This document shows, in pieces, positions 33,852 through 34,150 of a stretch of 34,150 nucleotides of DNA (its first letter is position 1; the number at the start of each line of letters is the position of its first letter). The position numbers were made by a program, and so were the translations under genes. This DNA is from Lachnospiraceae bacterium (lineage in GTDB: Bacteria > Bacillota > Clostridia > Lachnospirales > Lachnospiraceae). The stretch spans positions 1-34,150 of the forward strand of contig JAIKZD010000086.1 of the NCBI GenBank assembly GCA_024682555.1. Direction: 5' to 3'. A model generated the notes under the pieces. That model saw nothing but the letters and a program-made list of their open reading frames with translations, was not told where the DNA came from and searched no databases.

Positions 33852-34150
33852 ATGCTCAAATCAAATGATGTGAAAAATGATCAAACGGCCAAAAAGGGAA
33901 ATTTCGGTGAGGGAAAGATAGGCACCCTCATACTTTCCCAGGCCATACCTTTAACCCTTGCACAGCTTGTGCAGGTCATATACAACATAGTAGACAGGGT
34001 CTATTTGGGCCATATGTCCGGTGAGACCGAGGGTATCGCTCTTACCGGTGTGGGTCTTACATTTCCGGTAATAAGCCTGACAGCCGCTTTCATCAACCTC
34101 TTTGCCACAGGCGGGGCGCCCCTCTGCGCAATGGCCCGCGGTTCCAAAAA
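33852..34150 (+). CDS. MATE family efflux transporter, 3' truncated
   Basis: This is a membrane exporter of the multidrug and toxin extrusion family, driven by Na+ or H+, cut by the right edge after about 99 residues. A hydrophilic N-terminus (MLKSNDVKNDQTAKKGNFGEG) leads into the first MATE helix: KIGTLILSQAIPLTLAQLVQ, then YNIVDRVYLGHMSG and GIALTGVGLTFPV, characteristic of the family. The ATG at 33852 gives the full N-terminus but has no ribosome binding site; a GTG at 33870 is an alternative start. It is divergent from the STAS-NRPS gene with 108 bases between starts, so the two may be co-regulated and the transporter may export the NRPS product, by inference. Confidence 0.9.
   Translation, partial: MLKSNDVKNDQTAKKGNFGEGKIGTLILSQAIPLTLAQLVQVIYNIVDRVYLGHMSGETEGIALTGVGLTFPVISLTAAFINLFATGGAPLCAMARGSK

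Overview
The window looks like a chromosomal segment from a Firmicute of the order Clostridiales, most likely family Lachnospiraceae (Butyrivibrio/Roseburia-like). The main reasons are a clostridial-type pyruvate phosphate dikinase whose catalytic residues fall at the Clostridium symbiosum positions, an era-recO-glyS block, a large 2-hydroxyacyl-CoA dehydratase activase fusion typical of anaerobic clostridia, strong AGGAGG-type ribosome binding sites, and clear TTGACA/TATAAT-like promoters. Genus is an inference. I see no rRNA, tRNA, CRISPR array, insertion sequence or phage gene.

Layout. 1-2186 (+): hybrid sensor kinase, cut at the left edge. 2551-5152 (-): operon of two small unknown proteins followed by the carbon-starvation transporter cstA. 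5426-6816 (-): two small secreted-looking proteins, one resembling the C-terminal part of the flagellar cap protein FliD, with their own promoter and terminator. 7015-7233 (-): a short double-glycine-leader peptide with four cysteines arranged like a zinc ribbon. 7316-10156 (-): ppdK with a long 5' leader holding a terminator-like hairpin and a C-terminal extension of about 70 residues. 10377-14894 (-): an ABC exporter operon (lipoprotein membrane-fusion protein, ATPase, FtsX-type permease) with an inverted repeat upstream. 15061-17139 (-): lipoprotein plus glycyl-tRNA synthetase. 17278-23763 (-): degenerate sigma-like protein, M16C peptidase, DUF4349 lipoprotein, era, recO, mostly overlapping or tightly spaced. 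23842-24741 (-): rhomboid-fold membrane protein with a zinc-finger tail. 24946-29181 (+): 1411-residue activase/dehydratase fusion. 29295-30323 (+): membrane sensor ending in a PAS-like domain with no output domain. 30339-33743 (-): STAS-adenylation-carrier-condensation fusion. 33852-34150 (+): MATE transporter, cut at the right edge and divergent from the fusion gene.

How the genes work together. Most of the left two thirds is housekeeping or conserved clostridial material: pyruvate/PEP interconversion, peptide or pyruvate uptake, ribosome assembly, repair, translation. The right end is the most unusual. A signalling (STAS) domain is fused to a one-module nonribosomal peptide synthetase whose condensation domain comes last, beside a divergent MATE exporter that may be made from a leaderless mRNA. 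This suggests a small-molecule synthesis and export locus controlled by partner switching, but no kinase, phosphatase or product can be seen here.
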